Shown here: one piece after another, positions 54,618-64,000 of the stretch | Position numbering within the stretch: the stretch's first letter is position 1 | Layout: each line of letters starts with the position of its first letter | Source: JAEUIE01 sp047602475 | Lineage (GTDB): Bacteria; Planctomycetota; Planctomycetia; Gemmatales; HRBIN36 | DNA: 64,000 nucleotides | Assembly: GCA_047602475.1 (NCBI GenBank) | Contig: JASGHE010000003.1 | Location: 930,001 to 994,000 of the forward strand | Direction of reading: 5' to 3' | The notes under the pieces: model-generated | Database searches by the model: none | Seen by the model: only the letters and a program-made list of their open reading frames with translations | Told to the model about the DNA's origin: nothing | Position numbers and translations under genes: made by a program

Positions 54618-55859
54618 ATGAAAACCCTCGACCAAAAACTCGCCAACATCCACGCCAATCCGAACGGCGCCAAGGACTTCATCCTCGCTGACGCCAAGGA
54701 TGCGGACATGGCGTTCGGCATCGGCGCCCCCGGCCATTCTCCCGAACGGCACGATGGCGAACTGCGTTACAAGACCCTGGCTGAATACCGTGCCCAGATC
54801 CGCGAAATCCTCCAACAGGGCCTCGTCGATATCATGCTGATGTCAGCCAGCACCAGTGAAATCCTCGCCCTTCAGGAACGGCTCTTCGATAACAGCCCGG
54901 TCACCCCCGCCGCCCGTGCCAACGATACGACTGATGTCCATGTCCTGCGGGGCGGCAAGTACATCACCGAATCAGCTTTACCTTTCAGCTCCGCCACCCT
55001 CGATCACATCCAGTGTGGCCATCTCGGTTGCGATCCACAAGAACGACAGCGCGGTGTCAATCTCGGCCTCTACAGCATGACCTTCAACAACGATACCGTT
55101 GATGATCGTGCCCGCCTCGAAGAGTACAAACGCTTTCGGCTCGAAGCCGAGGCGAAGGGCTTCCGTCACTTCCTCGAAGTCTTCGATCCGCATCCCGCTG
55201 AACGGGTTCCGCCCGAAATGGTACCCGCCTTCATCAACGACGCCATCGCCCGCAGTCTGGCCGGCGTCACCGGCAAGGGCCGACCCGTCTTCCTCAAGAT
55301 CGTCTACCATGGCCCCAAGGCGATGGAAGAACTCGTCGCCTACGATCCCCACCTCGTCGTCGGCATCCTCGGCGGCTCCGCAGGCACCACCTACGATGCC
55401 TTCAAGATGCTGGCAGAAGCGAAGAAGTACGGGGCCCGAGCTGCCCTCTATGGCCGCAAGATCAACAGTGCCGAGTGCCAGTTGGCGTTTGTGCGACTCC
55501 TCCGCCACATCGCCGACGGCGACCTCACCGCCGAAGATGCGGTGAAGGCCTACCACGGCGTGCTGCAAAAGTTGAAGATCACCCCCAAAAGAACGCTCGA
55601 AGAAGATATGACGTTGCAGACGAATGTGATGAGCTATGCGGGAAGCAGCAAAGTGATCAGCCTTCCGAAAGCTGTCAGCTCTCAGCAATCAGCTGTCAGC
55701 CCGACGAAAGAGAAGAAGAAAGACTGCAAGTGCGGCGGCGACTGTTGCTCGAAGAAAGACCTCCCCACGCTCCCCAACGGCGAACCCGACTTCGTCAAAA
55801 TGACATTACAACAAAAGATCGCCTACCACGCCGAGCAACGCAAAAAGATCTGGGGATAG
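54618..55859 (+). CDS. BMC-associated protein of unknown function, aldolase-like barrel
   Basis: A 413-residue protein whose pattern of alternating strands and helices (FLKIVYHGPKAMEELV, VVGILGGSAGTTYDAFKMLA, ALYGRKINSAECQLAFVRL) resembles TIM-barrel class I aldolases, with Lys in FLKI a possible Schiff-base residue. I cannot assign a family. Residues from about 352 include a family G repeat translation (AVSSQQSAVS), then a cysteine-rich motif (DCKCGGDCCSKK) and a terminal helix (MTLQQKIAYHAEQRKKIWG) that could be an encapsulation peptide. Last gene of the BMC locus. ATG 54618 follows the repeat. A second cleavage step or a partner for the class II aldolase is possible. Confidence 0.7.
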   Translation: MKTLDQKLANIHANPNGAKDFILADAKDADMAFGIGAPGHSPERHDGELRYKTLAEYRAQIREILQQGLVDIMLMSASTSEILALQERLFDNSPVTPAARANDTTDVHVLRGGKYITESALPFSSATLDHIQCGHLGCDPQERQRGVNLGLYSMTFNNDTVDDRARLEEYKRFRLEAEAKGFRHFLEVFDPHPAERVPPEMVPAFINDAIARSLAGVTGKGRPVFLKIVYHGPKAMEELVAYDPHLVVGILGGSAGTTYDAFKMLAEAKKYGARAALYGRKINSAECQLAFVRLLRHIADGDLTAEDAVKAYHGVLQKLKITPKRTLEEDMTLQTNVMSYAGSSKVISLPKAVSSQQSAVSPTKEKKKDCKCGGDCCSKKDLPTLPNGEPDFVKMTLQQKIAYHAEQRKKIWG

Positions 55860-56025
55860 TTGCCATCACGCTCCGCGTGATGGAGCGGAGACAAAGTGCC
55901 GTTACCTGGCAAGACGGTCCTTCGAAGTACAACAAATCTTAATATCATTCAGAGCCTTTGCCCGGCATCTTTGTGGGGATGCGATATAGTCTTCGCCCCA
56001 TCACGCGGAGCGTGAGGGCAACTCT
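55860..56025. repeat. Dispersed inverted repeat, family C, at the end of the BMC locus
   Basis: Full unit with a longer centre, filling most of the 252-base gap. It follows the last BMC gene within one base of the stop codon. Confidence 0.8.
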
Positions 56026-56111
56026 AACCGCTTGCGTTGCTCACCGGGCAGAGGTAGGATTGGCTGGATTGTCGATGCCACCTTCTGCTTCAACGGAAAA
56101 GTAGGCCAACC

Positions 56112-57233
56112 ATGTACCGCTATACAGCCTTGGTGGTAGTCTTGGCACTCTGTAACACCCTGGCCTGTAGCAAACCTGCCCAAGCGCCATCCGCCACAGC
56201 CGACGATGAAACGAAGGTGCAAATCCTCGTTCCCCTCGCCGAACTCCCGCCCTACACCCGTTTCATGGACCCCAAGCAATTCACGTTCATCGAATATCCC
56301 AAGAGCAGACTCCGGGAAGACATCAGCGATACGATCACCAGCTTTGATCAGCTCAAAGGCAAGACTTCACGTCACTATACACTCAAACCGAACGAGCCGA
56401 TGTATAAAAACGATCTTGCAGAGGAAGATGCCCTGCGGGACGGCGAGGTGGCATACGCCATCAAAATCCCCTCAACTGGGGGCGGATTTATTCAGAAGGG
56501 CAACCGTATTGATATTTGCGCGACGCTTCCCGCAGACACGATCGGCAATCCGATAAGGACCGTGTACATTCTTGAAGATATCGAAGTCCTTGATATTGCC
56601 AGCGAGAAAAGTAAGGATTCGGCGTTTGTAAGCTACCGTCTGCTTCTGCGATTGACCAGGCCTCAAGCCTTAATGCTTAAACACTATCAAGACACTGCAA
56701 GGATCGATGTGGACAAACGGAAGCCAGGTGACCCCAAAAGCATCAAAGATGCCTTCACCCTCAGCCCGGATAGGACCCTATCGAATGCGCCCTCCACCCC
56801 TGAACAACTGGTGCTGAATCGCTGGCTCGGCAACTGGCAAACCACATACAAACAATTGAAGCCGGAGGAGAAGTCCGGAACAGCCGAGACCTTAACCACC
56901 CGCGTGATCGGCGGGCAGTTCGTTCAGGAAGCTACCGCCCATTCTGACAAGATGTTTAGCCGCTCGACCATCACCTACGATGCGCAGAAACAGACCTACC
57001 GTTCCTGGTGGTTTTCCTCCACCGGTCAGACCGATGAATCGACCGGCACATGGGACGCTGACAAGAAAACGATGACATGGTCTTCAACAACTATAGGAGA
57101 TGCGAAGACCACGGTGAAACAACACTTCAAGGACGACGATACCATCGAGTTCGATGTCATCTCCAAAGATCGCGCCGGCAGAGTGGTCTTTCACATGGAA
57201 GGGAAGAGTGTTCGTGTGAAGCCTGCGAAGTAG
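56112..57233 (+). CDS. Lipoprotein with SAF/CpaB-like and DUF1579-like domains
   Basis: A 373-residue exported protein. The start has a signal peptide ending at cysteine 19 (NTLAC), so it is likely a lipoprotein. Residues about 30-205 resemble the SAF/RcpC-CpaB pilus assembly domain (VPLAELPPYTRFMDPKQFTF, then IKIPSTGGGFIQKGNRIDI and VEDIEVLDIA). Residues about 225-370 resemble a DUF1579 beta-barrel (LNRWLGNWQTTYKQL, YRSWWFSSTGQTDE). The combination is unusual. Periplasmic binding of a small ligand is one reading of the DUF1579 part. No pilus genes are adjacent. Confidence 0.7.
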   Translation: MYRYTALVVVLALCNTLACSKPAQAPSATADDETKVQILVPLAELPPYTRFMDPKQFTFIEYPKSRLREDISDTITSFDQLKGKTSRHYTLKPNEPMYKNDLAEEDALRDGEVAYAIKIPSTGGGFIQKGNRIDICATLPADTIGNPIRTVYILEDIEVLDIASEKSKDSAFVSYRLLLRLTRPQALMLKHYQDTARIDVDKRKPGDPKSIKDAFTLSPDRTLSNAPSTPEQLVLNRWLGNWQTTYKQLKPEEKSGTAETLTTRVIGGQFVQEATAHSDKMFSRSTITYDAQKQTYRSWWFSSTGQTDESTGTWDADKKTMTWSSTTIGDAKTTVKQHFKDDDTIEFDVISKDRAGRVVFHMEGKSVRVKPAK

Positions 57234-57313
57234 ACGCGTCTTCCATGGGTAAATCTTCACAACCGGCACTCATATTTTGCTGTACAACGCCCGGAATCGT
57301 CCGTTATTATTTT

Positions 57314-57411
57314 GTTGCAGGGGTCAGATGTACTCATCTGCCCCCTGCGTGAGGTGCAATGCGATCGCGCTTCACGCAGGGGTCAACGGAGTACCGTTGA
57401 CCCCTGCCACT
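57314..57411. repeat. Dispersed repeat, family F
   Basis: GCAGGGGTCAGATGTACTCA ... ACCGTTGACCCCTGCC, related to 16374-16468 and 39711-39801. Confidence 0.75.
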
Positions 57412-57463
57412 GCTTTCAAGCGAAAGTACTAGACACCATAACTCATCAACTTCAAAGGCAATC

Positions 57464-60021
57464 ATGCCCTCAACTTACAACGGCATCGGCACCTGGTATC
57501 ACGGCAAAACAGACATCCATCGCCTAAAAGGCGCTTGCGAGTTCTGCAACAACGTCGGCGACCTCACTTCCTACGACACCACCCTCTACTTCGTGGTCTT
57601 TTTCATTCCCGTCATCCCCATTTCCAAATACCGTGTCCTGCAGCAATGCCCCCGCTGCGAGAAGCACCGGGTCGTGAAGGCCAAGCAATGGCAGGAGATG
57701 AAGAACAAGAACACCCAGGAGTTGTTTGAAAGGCTCGACAAAAACCCGAAGGATCGAGACGCTATCATTGAAGGCTTGGGCTCGGTCATCTCCTATCAAG
57801 ATCCGGAACTCTTCGAGAGGCTTATTCCTCTGGCCCATGCCTTACCCGAAGACGCCGACGTACAGTTTCAACTCGGCGCCACCTACAGCTACTTTGCCCG
57901 CCGCAGCGAAGCGACCGAAGCCTACAAGAAATCGCTCCTTGCTGAAGATCGTCCGCAGACCCGCGAGCTGATGGCGACCAATCTGCTGCGTGAAGGCGTG
58001 CCCGATGAAGCCGAGCCTCTGGTAAGGCACATCCTCGAAGAAAAGATTGCCGACAAGGTCTACCTGCCGTTTCTTCTGGTCGAGACCTACCAAAGTCAGG
58101 GGAAGCATCAGCAGGCGCTCGATATGCTCGACGACATGGTCGCCGCCTTCCCCGATCTGGAGAACGATAAAGATGTCAAGAAGTATCGTAAAGATTCGAC
58201 CAAGCACCTGGACACGGGCAAAGTGCTGAAACGCGTCACTCTCGTCGACAGCAACCGGGCCGGGGTAGAGAAGGGGAGCAACTGGTCGAAATGGGTGCCC
58301 GCTATCATTTTCATCGGCCTGCTGGGCGGTTGGCTGGGCCGCAGCATTTGGCTCGGCAGCAACTGCACCGTCCATCTGCTCAACGGTGGCAGCAAACCCT
58401 ACGCCGTCAGGGTGAATGGTCAGGACTATACGATTCAACCGGGCCGTGAGAACGCAATCGTGGTCGATGAAGGTGATCTGGTCGTCGAAACGCTCGATCC
58501 CAAAATGGAAATCCCTGCGGTACACTGTAAGGTCGAAACGCCCTTCATGACCAGGTGCTTCAGTCGCCCGGTGTTTTTGGTCAATCCAGATGAGACTGCC
58601 GTTCTGAAGCAGGAGACGTCGATCTATGCCGTCAACCCGCCGATGCCTCCTCCTCCTGTCTTCGTGAAGCCGCAGACGTTTCACCAACTGCCAGAGCCTG
58701 ATTATCTATTCACAGCCTTTCCCCAATCAGTTCAGGTGAAGAAGAATCAAAACATCACGAAAACCCGTCTCAGCGTCTATCAATGGAAAACCGTCGATGA
58801 GCAACTTGAATACCTCATGGAAGAAGAGAAAGATCCAGCCAGACTTGCGATACTGGTTAAGAGACTTGCACAAATCAGTCCATTCGATACGCAGCTGATC
58901 ACCTGGCTCAAAGAGCACCTTAAGCCCGACGAGATGCTGAAATTTGTGCAACCCCGTCTCGAGTACTCGCCGCTCCTGTCGATTGGCATCGCGCCTATCA
59001 GGACATCAACGTTAATAATAACAAGCTGCCTGAGATGATCTCTGACTACACCAGCCGTCTGGAGAAAGCGACTCCGCTTGATATGTTCACCGCCAAGTAC
59101 CTGCTTGGTCGTTTACTCGACGACCCAAAAGGTATTGCCTTGATTCGTGAAGCAGCAGAAATTCAAAGCAATAAGTCAGTACACTTCGCTCTGTATGATA
59201 TCGGCAATCGCGCTTTGGTTGCTGGAAACTTTGAGGATGCCAAACGATGGGCCGACGTGATGAGTGATCATGATCGGGATCACCCCATCACAAAAAGGCT
59301 TAAGAAAGAAGTGATGATGGCTCAAAAGAGGTACGGCGATCTCGATCAGTACCTCGCTCCTTCTGCCGCGAACCAGCCCGATGACATTACCCTGTTGATC
59401 GAGCGATATCGATTGGCCCTGATGCAGAATGACTTGGTACGGGCAGGTAATTTGAAGGATCAGATGCTGGCAATGTTTCGCCGTCAGGACGCCAAGAATG
59501 TGAAACTATTTGAGTCATATCTCAAGTCAGAAGAAGCTGTCGCCAAAGATGATGCGATTGCTTTTCAAGCAGCTGCCAAGCTCGATCAGGTTTCCAACCA
59601 TCTATCAGTCCCAATTCTCAAGGGCGACCTCAAGAGAGCCGAGGAAATCTTCGACCAAACCAAGAATCAAACCGAACACCAGCTGCTGAACGCCAGCCTG
59701 CTCTACCTGCTGGCCAAGAGCAAAAAGAACGACACGTTGACCGGGGAATACTGGGAGACGATCAAGAAAGACGTGCAAACCAGCGCCCGCACCGCCAAGA
59801 CGTTCCATGAAATGCTTGCCGGTAAGGTCCCCTTCAAATTTGAAACAGCCCGCGATACCTATATCGATGCCGACAACAAACGAGCCCTGTTGCTCGTCCT
59901 TGCCGACCGCTTTCCCCAGGATGCTGCTGCCCTCAAGGCCCTGGCTGCCAAGCTCAACTTCCAGCGCGATGCCTACAGCATGGCGGTGAACAAGTTTCTG
60001 AAGGAGCCCAAGAAGCCATAG
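57464..60021 (+). CDS. TPR membrane protein with zinc-ribbon head, frameshifted
   Basis: A protein of about 850 residues read across one frameshift. The N-terminus has CEFC (C25/C28) and CPRC (about 63-66) pairs and a hydrophobic strand (LYFVVFFIPVIPIS). Tetratricopeptide-like helices follow (RSEATEAYKKSLLAEDRPQT, HQQALDMLDDMVAAF), then one membrane helix (WVPAIIFIGLLGGWLGRSIW, residues 276-296), a beta domain (YAVRVNGQDYTIQPGREN) and another helical region. The frame breaks near 58970-58985, where CTCCTG probably lost a C; the second part (PVDWHRAYQDIN ... PEMISDYTSRLEKATP) ends at 60021. Unknown function, with a scaffold role inferred. Confidence 0.75.
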
Positions 60022-60069
60022 GCAACGCCTCGCCCTCGTTCATTTTCCCTGCCTCTCCGTTCAGAAAGC

Positions 60070-61908
60070 TTACGGTTCGAGGCCAAGCAGCAACCGTGAC
60101 GACTGCATGAACCGTTCCGCGCTGCTGAGGTTGGCCCACTCATTGCGAACGCCAATGACCATATCGGGATCGGAAGTCAGAATGTTATCAACGCCACGCT
60201 TGATCAATCGGGCCGATTCGAGCGGATCGTTGACGGTCCAGACATGAACTTCCTTGCCGCGCCGCTTGATGTCACGGAGGGTCTTGTCGGTCAGCCAGTC
60301 GGCACGGATGCTGAAGAGATCGACATCGAGTTTGCTGATATCGCCGAGTGCCTGAGCGACGATCAGCCCGACACGGATACGAGGATTGAGCCGCTTGATC
60401 TCCATGAGCGCTTCGAGGTTGAACGAAGTGACGATACACTCCTTCTCGAAGTCGTTCTCTCGAATCAGTCGTTCGACATTTCGGGCCAGGGATAGATCAT
60501 TGTCGAAGAACTTCATTTCGATGTTGAGCCTGATCTTGCCTCGGGCCAGCTTCATGACTTCTTCGAGCGTCGGAACTCGTTCGCCGGCGAAGGCTGGGCT
60601 GAACCAGCTTCCCACATCGAGCTTGCGGACTGCGTCAAAGGTCATTTCGCTGATACGCCGGGGATCGCCCGACACCCGCTTGAAGTCCCGATCATGCAGC
60701 AGCACCACCACGCCGTCCGCCGTTTGCAGCACATCGATCTCGGCATACTCCGCTCCGCTTTCGATGGCTTTCCGCACCGCACTGATCGTGTTCTCCGGGG
60801 CTGCCCGGGCATGGCCCCGATGTGCGGTCACTTCACAAGGCTTCCGCTCAGCGGAAAAGCGTGCCAGGCTGAACCAGATCGCAATCGGGGACAAGGCCAT
60901 GAGCACCATGCTGACTCCCAGCAATTTCCAATTGATGGCCTTGGGTTCGTTCGTCGCATCCGCTGCCACTTCCGGGCGCTGGATCAACCCAAGTTCTTCG
61001 CTCCGCATCCGATAGAGCCGCCAGGTGATGAGGCCGACACCGACGACGACAATGAACGACCACATGGCCAGCAGACCCGCCTGCCCGATGAGCAGCCCCA
61101 ACAGCCTGAGCGTGGCACGCTCGCCGACATTGGAGAGCATGTAGGCGGCAAAGTGCTGATAGCCCACTTCCAGTACGACGCCAAAGAGCAGCGCCCCGAT
61201 GAGCCAGCCGAACAGGATGATGCCGAACCGCCAGCCCGCTCCTCGCACTCGTTCCCGACTGGTACGCAGAGCGGCAAAGGAATACTTGTCCTCAAACAGA
61301 AGAATGGGCAGCGCCAGCAACCAGCGAACGTAGAGAAACGCCCCCAGGGCCAGCGCCCCTGCCAGGAGCACTCCGCCGCAACAGGCAGCGATCCAGAAGG
61401 CAGGCGGACGTTCAGCCAGGTAGAAGTTGATGTCATGTTCAGACAGAAGTAGACGATAGACGAGGTATGCCAGCAGTGCAAACGGTGCAGCAGCCAGCGT
61501 CATCATCAGCAATTTGACGACAGCCAGCTGAATCACCCGTGCCGGTTTCATCACCGCTGCCGAGAGATACTGCTTGAGCGAGGGCTTCTTGACCGAATCA
61601 GCCAGAGCGACGAAGGAGATGTACCCCGCCTGTTCAATCATCAATAGTGAAGCAGAGACCACGCTCACGATACCGGCATAGAGCAGCCCCAGCGGCGATA
61701 GGAAGAAGGAAATGATCTCCTGGTTGCTGACGGCAATGTGTCCGGCCAGCGACAGGATGAGTGACAGCCCCAGGGTGACCAATGGCAGGATCAGCAACAA
61801 CTCAGCAAACTTGAGCGCAAACGTGAACAGGATCAAAGGCCGCCGGGAGAGACAAAAGTCATTCCAGACGGACTTGATCAGTGCGAGAGGTTTGAAGTGT
61901 TGAGGCAT
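60070..61908 (-). CDS. Membrane-anchored glycerophosphodiester phosphodiesterase
   Basis: A 612-residue protein. About six N-terminal membrane helices (residues 20-320, a domain resembling the GdpD membrane extension) are followed by a GDPD catalytic domain with HRGHARAAPENT, the acidic EYAEIDVLQTADG, the general acid HDRDFKRV and a C-terminal NIEMKF. It should hydrolyse glycerophosphodiesters at the membrane, supplying glycerol-3-phosphate and an alcohol. Length agrees with membrane-fused GDPDs of Gram-positive and planctomycete type. The ATG at 61908 opens directly before the first amphipathic helix. Confidence 0.9.
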   Translation of the reverse strand: MPQHFKPLALIKSVWNDFCLSRRPLILFTFALKFAELLLILPLVTLGLSLILSLAGHIAVSNQEIISFFLSPLGLLYAGIVSVVSASLLMIEQAGYISFVALADSVKKPSLKQYLSAAVMKPARVIQLAVVKLLMMTLAAAPFALLAYLVYRLLLSEHDINFYLAERPPAFWIAACCGGVLLAGALALGAFLYVRWLLALPILLFEDKYSFAALRTSRERVRGAGWRFGIILFGWLIGALLFGVVLEVGYQHFAAYMLSNVGERATLRLLGLLIGQAGLLAMWSFIVVVGVGLITWRLYRMRSEELGLIQRPEVAADATNEPKAINWKLLGVSMVLMALSPIAIWFSLARFSAERKPCEVTAHRGHARAAPENTISAVRKAIESGAEYAEIDVLQTADGVVVLLHDRDFKRVSGDPRRISEMTFDAVRKLDVGSWFSPAFAGERVPTLEEVMKLARGKIRLNIEMKFFDNDLSLARNVERLIRENDFEKECIVTSFNLEALMEIKRLNPRIRVGLIVAQALGDISKLDVDLFSIRADWLTDKTLRDIKRRGKEVHVWTVNDPLESARLIKRGVDNILTSDPDMVIGVRNEWANLSSAERFMQSSRLLLGLEP

Positions 61909-61984
61909 GGGTGTAGTCGGGGTCTCATCAACAGATCAATTAGGTTCCAGGTGCTTTGTCACATCCTGAATTGAGGGCTGATTC

Positions 61985-62061
61985 GATGGCAGCCTGAAGC
62001 GCAAGCGAGGGTGGACCTTGCGATTGTACGCCGCCCCTCGCTTGCGCTTCAGGCTGTCATG
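61985..62061. repeat. Perfect 21-base inverted repeat
   Basis: Perfectly complementary arms at 61991-62011 and 62035-62055 (AGCCTGAAGCGCAAGCGAGG...), loop of 23 bases. It lies between two minus-strand genes and is the most regular of the spacer repeats. Confidence 0.85.
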
Positions 62062-62099
62062 GTATCAATCCTCAATTCGAAGCACTCGTACACCACTTC

Positions 62100-64000
62100 C
62101 TATTCAGTCTGTAACGCCGCTTGCTTCCTCGGTGCATGGATACCAAAGAAGATAGCATACAACACCGGGGTCACGATGAGTGATAGCACTGCGGCAAACG
62201 ATAGGCCAAACATAATGCACACCGCCATCGAACCAAAGAACGGATCGGTCAATAACGGAATCATGCCGAGCACCGTCGTCAGCACCACCATGCACACCGG
62301 ACGCATCTTACTGGTGGCACCCAGAAGAATGGCCTCGTAAGGCTCCATCCCTTTTTCTTTCAAGGTGAGAATCTTGCTCAAGACGACGATCTGATTCTTG
62401 ATCAACTCGCCCCCCAGAGCCAGCACACCGAGCAGCGCCATGAAGCCGAACGGCATGCCGGCGATGAGCAAACCGGTGGTGATGGCGATCACAGCCATGG
62501 GAATGATGAGCCAGATCAGAATCGTGGTGCGGATCGAATTGAACAAGCACACGACGATGAAGACCATCAGAGCCAGCACATAGGGCAATGGCTCTGCCAG
62601 GGCGGCACGGGCGTTCTTGGAGTCTTCAAACTCACCGCCCCATTCCATGGTGTACCCGGCAGGCAGCTCAATGGCTTCGATCTGCTCCTTCACCCGGTCA
62701 CGAAGCTGGCTGGGCAGCCCAGAACGAGGGTCAGCATGCACAGTCAGCGTGGGGAAGCGGTCACGACGAATCGAAACCGGGTCCTCCCAGACGACCTCGG
62801 CCCCGGTAACGACCTGGCTTAACGGAATCATCCGACCGGCGACCGGGCTCCAGATCTGCAGGCTGTTAATGTTGTTGATATCCTCCCGTTCCGACAATGG
62901 GGGGCGAGCAACGATGGGCAGCAGTCTCGTTTCCTGCGGGAACACCCCGATACCGGCATAGCCCGGCTCACGGTAAAACCCAACGGTACGACCTTCAAAG
63001 CCGGTCTCCAGCGCTCGGGCTACTTCGACACGGGTGATGCCATTCCGGCGGGCCTGAAGTTCAAGAATGTCAGGCCGGATGACTTTGACCTTTTCCCGCC
63101 AGTTGCTTCGCACCAGAACGGCGTTGCCCGAGTCCTCCAGCACCTTCTTCGCCTGATCACCCAGTTGACGCAGCACAGCCGAGTCGGGCCCCCGGTAGCG
63201 GATTTGAATGCGGCCACCATCGCCAGGTCCCAAGAGGAACTTCTTGGCATAGGCATTGGCGTTGGGGTGCTGTTCGTCGAGGTTCTTCTGAATGTCAGCT
63301 ATCAGCCCATCAATCTTCTTGGGGTCATCCACATCGACGAGGAACTGGACGAACGCCTGGTTCTCGCTTTCGGGAGAATAGACGAGCAGGAAGCGTAAGC
63401 CGCCGCTGCCGATGAACGAGGAGACGTGGGTGACGCCGGGCTGAGACTGAATGTACTTCTGCACTTGGCAGGCGAAAGCTTCCGATTCACGGATGTGAGT
63501 GCCGGCCGGCAGAAAGATATCGACCATGAATTGAGGACGGGTAGCAGGAGGGAAGAAGCTCTGATCCACTTTCCTGAAGCCCCACACGGAAGCCACGAAG
63601 CCGCCGATGCAAAGCAGAATGACCAGCCAGCGGAACCTCAGGGCAGTGACTAACAGGCCACGGAAGATGCGAAAAGGGAGTGCGTTGTAGGCATCGCTCT
63701 TTTCCGTCGAGCCGTTGTTCTTGTTCGGTTTGAAGAAGAGATAGCTCAGCAGCGGCGTGGCAGTCACCGACGACACCCAGCTTAAGCTCAGCGCTATCAG
63801 GATAACCCAGAAGAGTGAGTTGGTATATTCGCCGGTATTATCTTCTGACAACCCGATGGCGGCAAAGGCGATGACGCCGATAGCCGTCGCGCCGAAGAGG
63901 GGCCATTGGTTCTCCGCCACCACTTCCTTCACCACTTCGAGCTTATCTCTGCCCGATTCGATACCGACCTTGATGCCCTCAATAATGATGATGGCGTTGT
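62100..64000 (-). CDS. RND-family efflux transporter, C-terminal part
   Basis: At least 633 residues of a large inner membrane RND pump; the 5' end lies beyond the right edge, since the frame is open to 64000 (AIIIIEGIKVGIESGRD is in frame). It contains helix clusters (NSLFWVILIALSLSWVSSVT), the second periplasmic porter domain (DQSFFPPATRPQFMVDIFLP) and the final helices (GGELIKNQIVVLSKILTLKE). It is a different protein from the pump at 9926, closer to AcrB/HAE-type transporters in this part. Neighbouring pump partners are not within the window. Confidence 0.85.
   Translation of the reverse strand, partial: NAIIIIEGIKVGIESGRDKLEVVKEVVAENQWPLFGATAIGVIAFAAIGLSEDNTGEYTNSLFWVILIALSLSWVSSVTATPLLSYLFFKPNKNNGSTEKSDAYNALPFRIFRGLLVTALRFRWLVILLCIGGFVASVWGFRKVDQSFFPPATRPQFMVDIFLPAGTHIRESEAFACQVQKYIQSQPGVTHVSSFIGSGGLRFLLVYSPESENQAFVQFLVDVDDPKKIDGLIADIQKNLDEQHPNANAYAKKFLLGPGDGGRIQIRYRGPDSAVLRQLGDQAKKVLEDSGNAVLVRSNWREKVKVIRPDILELQARRNGITRVEVARALETGFEGRTVGFYREPGYAGIGVFPQETRLLPIVARPPLSEREDINNINSLQIWSPVAGRMIPLSQVVTGAEVVWEDPVSIRRDRFPTLTVHADPRSGLPSQLRDRVKEQIEAIELPAGYTMEWGGEFEDSKNARAALAEPLPYVLALMVFIVVCLFNSIRTTILIWLIIPMAVIAITTGLLIAGMPFGFMALLGVLALGGELIKNQIVVLSKILTLKEKGMEPYEAILLGATSKMRPVCMVVLTTVLGMIPLLTDPFFGSMAVCIMFGLSFAAVLSLIVTPVLYAIFFGIHAPRKQAALQTE

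Noticed and set aside
61985..62061. Rho-independent terminator
   Set aside because: The stem is perfect, but neither side is followed by a T run, so it fits the repeat class better.

Overview
The window is a GC-rich chromosomal segment that most likely comes from a planctomycete, probably near Gemmatales/Gemmataceae. The evidence is family content, not a database search. It carries a DUF1559-type prepilin (28131-29324), a large PVC-type dehydrogenase/HEAT/cytochrome c protein (31130-34912), secreted glycine-rich proteins, a VIT-VWA protein, many small lipoproteins, and a bacterial microcompartment (BMC) locus of the planctomycete/verrucomicrobial type. I saw no rRNA, tRNA, transposase, phage gene or CRISPR array.

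Layout. 0-3 kb: a membrane protein, a nucleotidyltransferase-HD protein and a PIN toxin/antitoxin pair. 3.1-6.8 kb: succinate dehydrogenase sdhC-sdhA-sdhB, with sdhB frameshifted. 7.1-13.2 kb: a tripartite RND efflux set (TolC-like, adaptor, CusA/CzcA-like pump). 13.4-16.4 kb: two secreted proteins. 16.5-20.5 kb: a TrmJ-like methyltransferase, a PII protein, a receiver-like protein and CstA. 20.7-25 kb: an M48 protease, a CocE-type hydrolase and a GNAT/DUF1778 toxin-antitoxin pair. 25.2-28 kb: gyrA. 28.1-31.1 kb: the DUF1559 prepilin followed by a tandemly duplicated pair of lipoprotein genes. 31.1-39.7 kb: the PVC cytochrome protein, a ParE-type toxin-antitoxin pair, the VIT-VWA protein and an acyltransferase. 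39.8-42.3 kb: a persulfide/sulfide detoxification operon (ArsR, YgaP-like rhodanese, MBL-fold dioxygenase, rhodanese). 42.4-46.1 kb: two HAD phosphatases, small membrane proteins and a cupin.

46.5-55.9 kb holds the BMC locus: DeoR regulator, PduL phosphotransacylase, two BMC-H shell proteins, acetate kinase, BMC-P, CoA-acylating aldehyde dehydrogenase, two more BMC-P, class II sugar-phosphate aldolase, a four-helix-bundle protein, and an uncharacterised protein that may be an aldolase. By comparison with the known planctomycete organelle, it probably cleaves a deoxysugar phosphate (fuculose/rhamnulose type) to an aldehyde, converts that to acyl-CoA and acyl-phosphate inside the shell, and recovers ATP through acetate kinase. 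56-64 kb: a SAF/CpaB-DUF1579 lipoprotein, a TPR membrane protein, a membrane-anchored glycerophosphodiesterase, and the 3' part of a second RND pump that runs off the right edge.

Two genome-scale features stand out. First, most spacers hold one or more members of at least eight families of long imperfect inverted repeats. Several have entered reading frames, including the linker in front of the encapsulation peptide of the BMC aldolase. Second, seven genes carry single-base frameshifts (eight sites in total) and one carries an in-frame amber codon. Most of the frameshifts look like one-base losses. This points to assembly error as the leading explanation, but each could be real.
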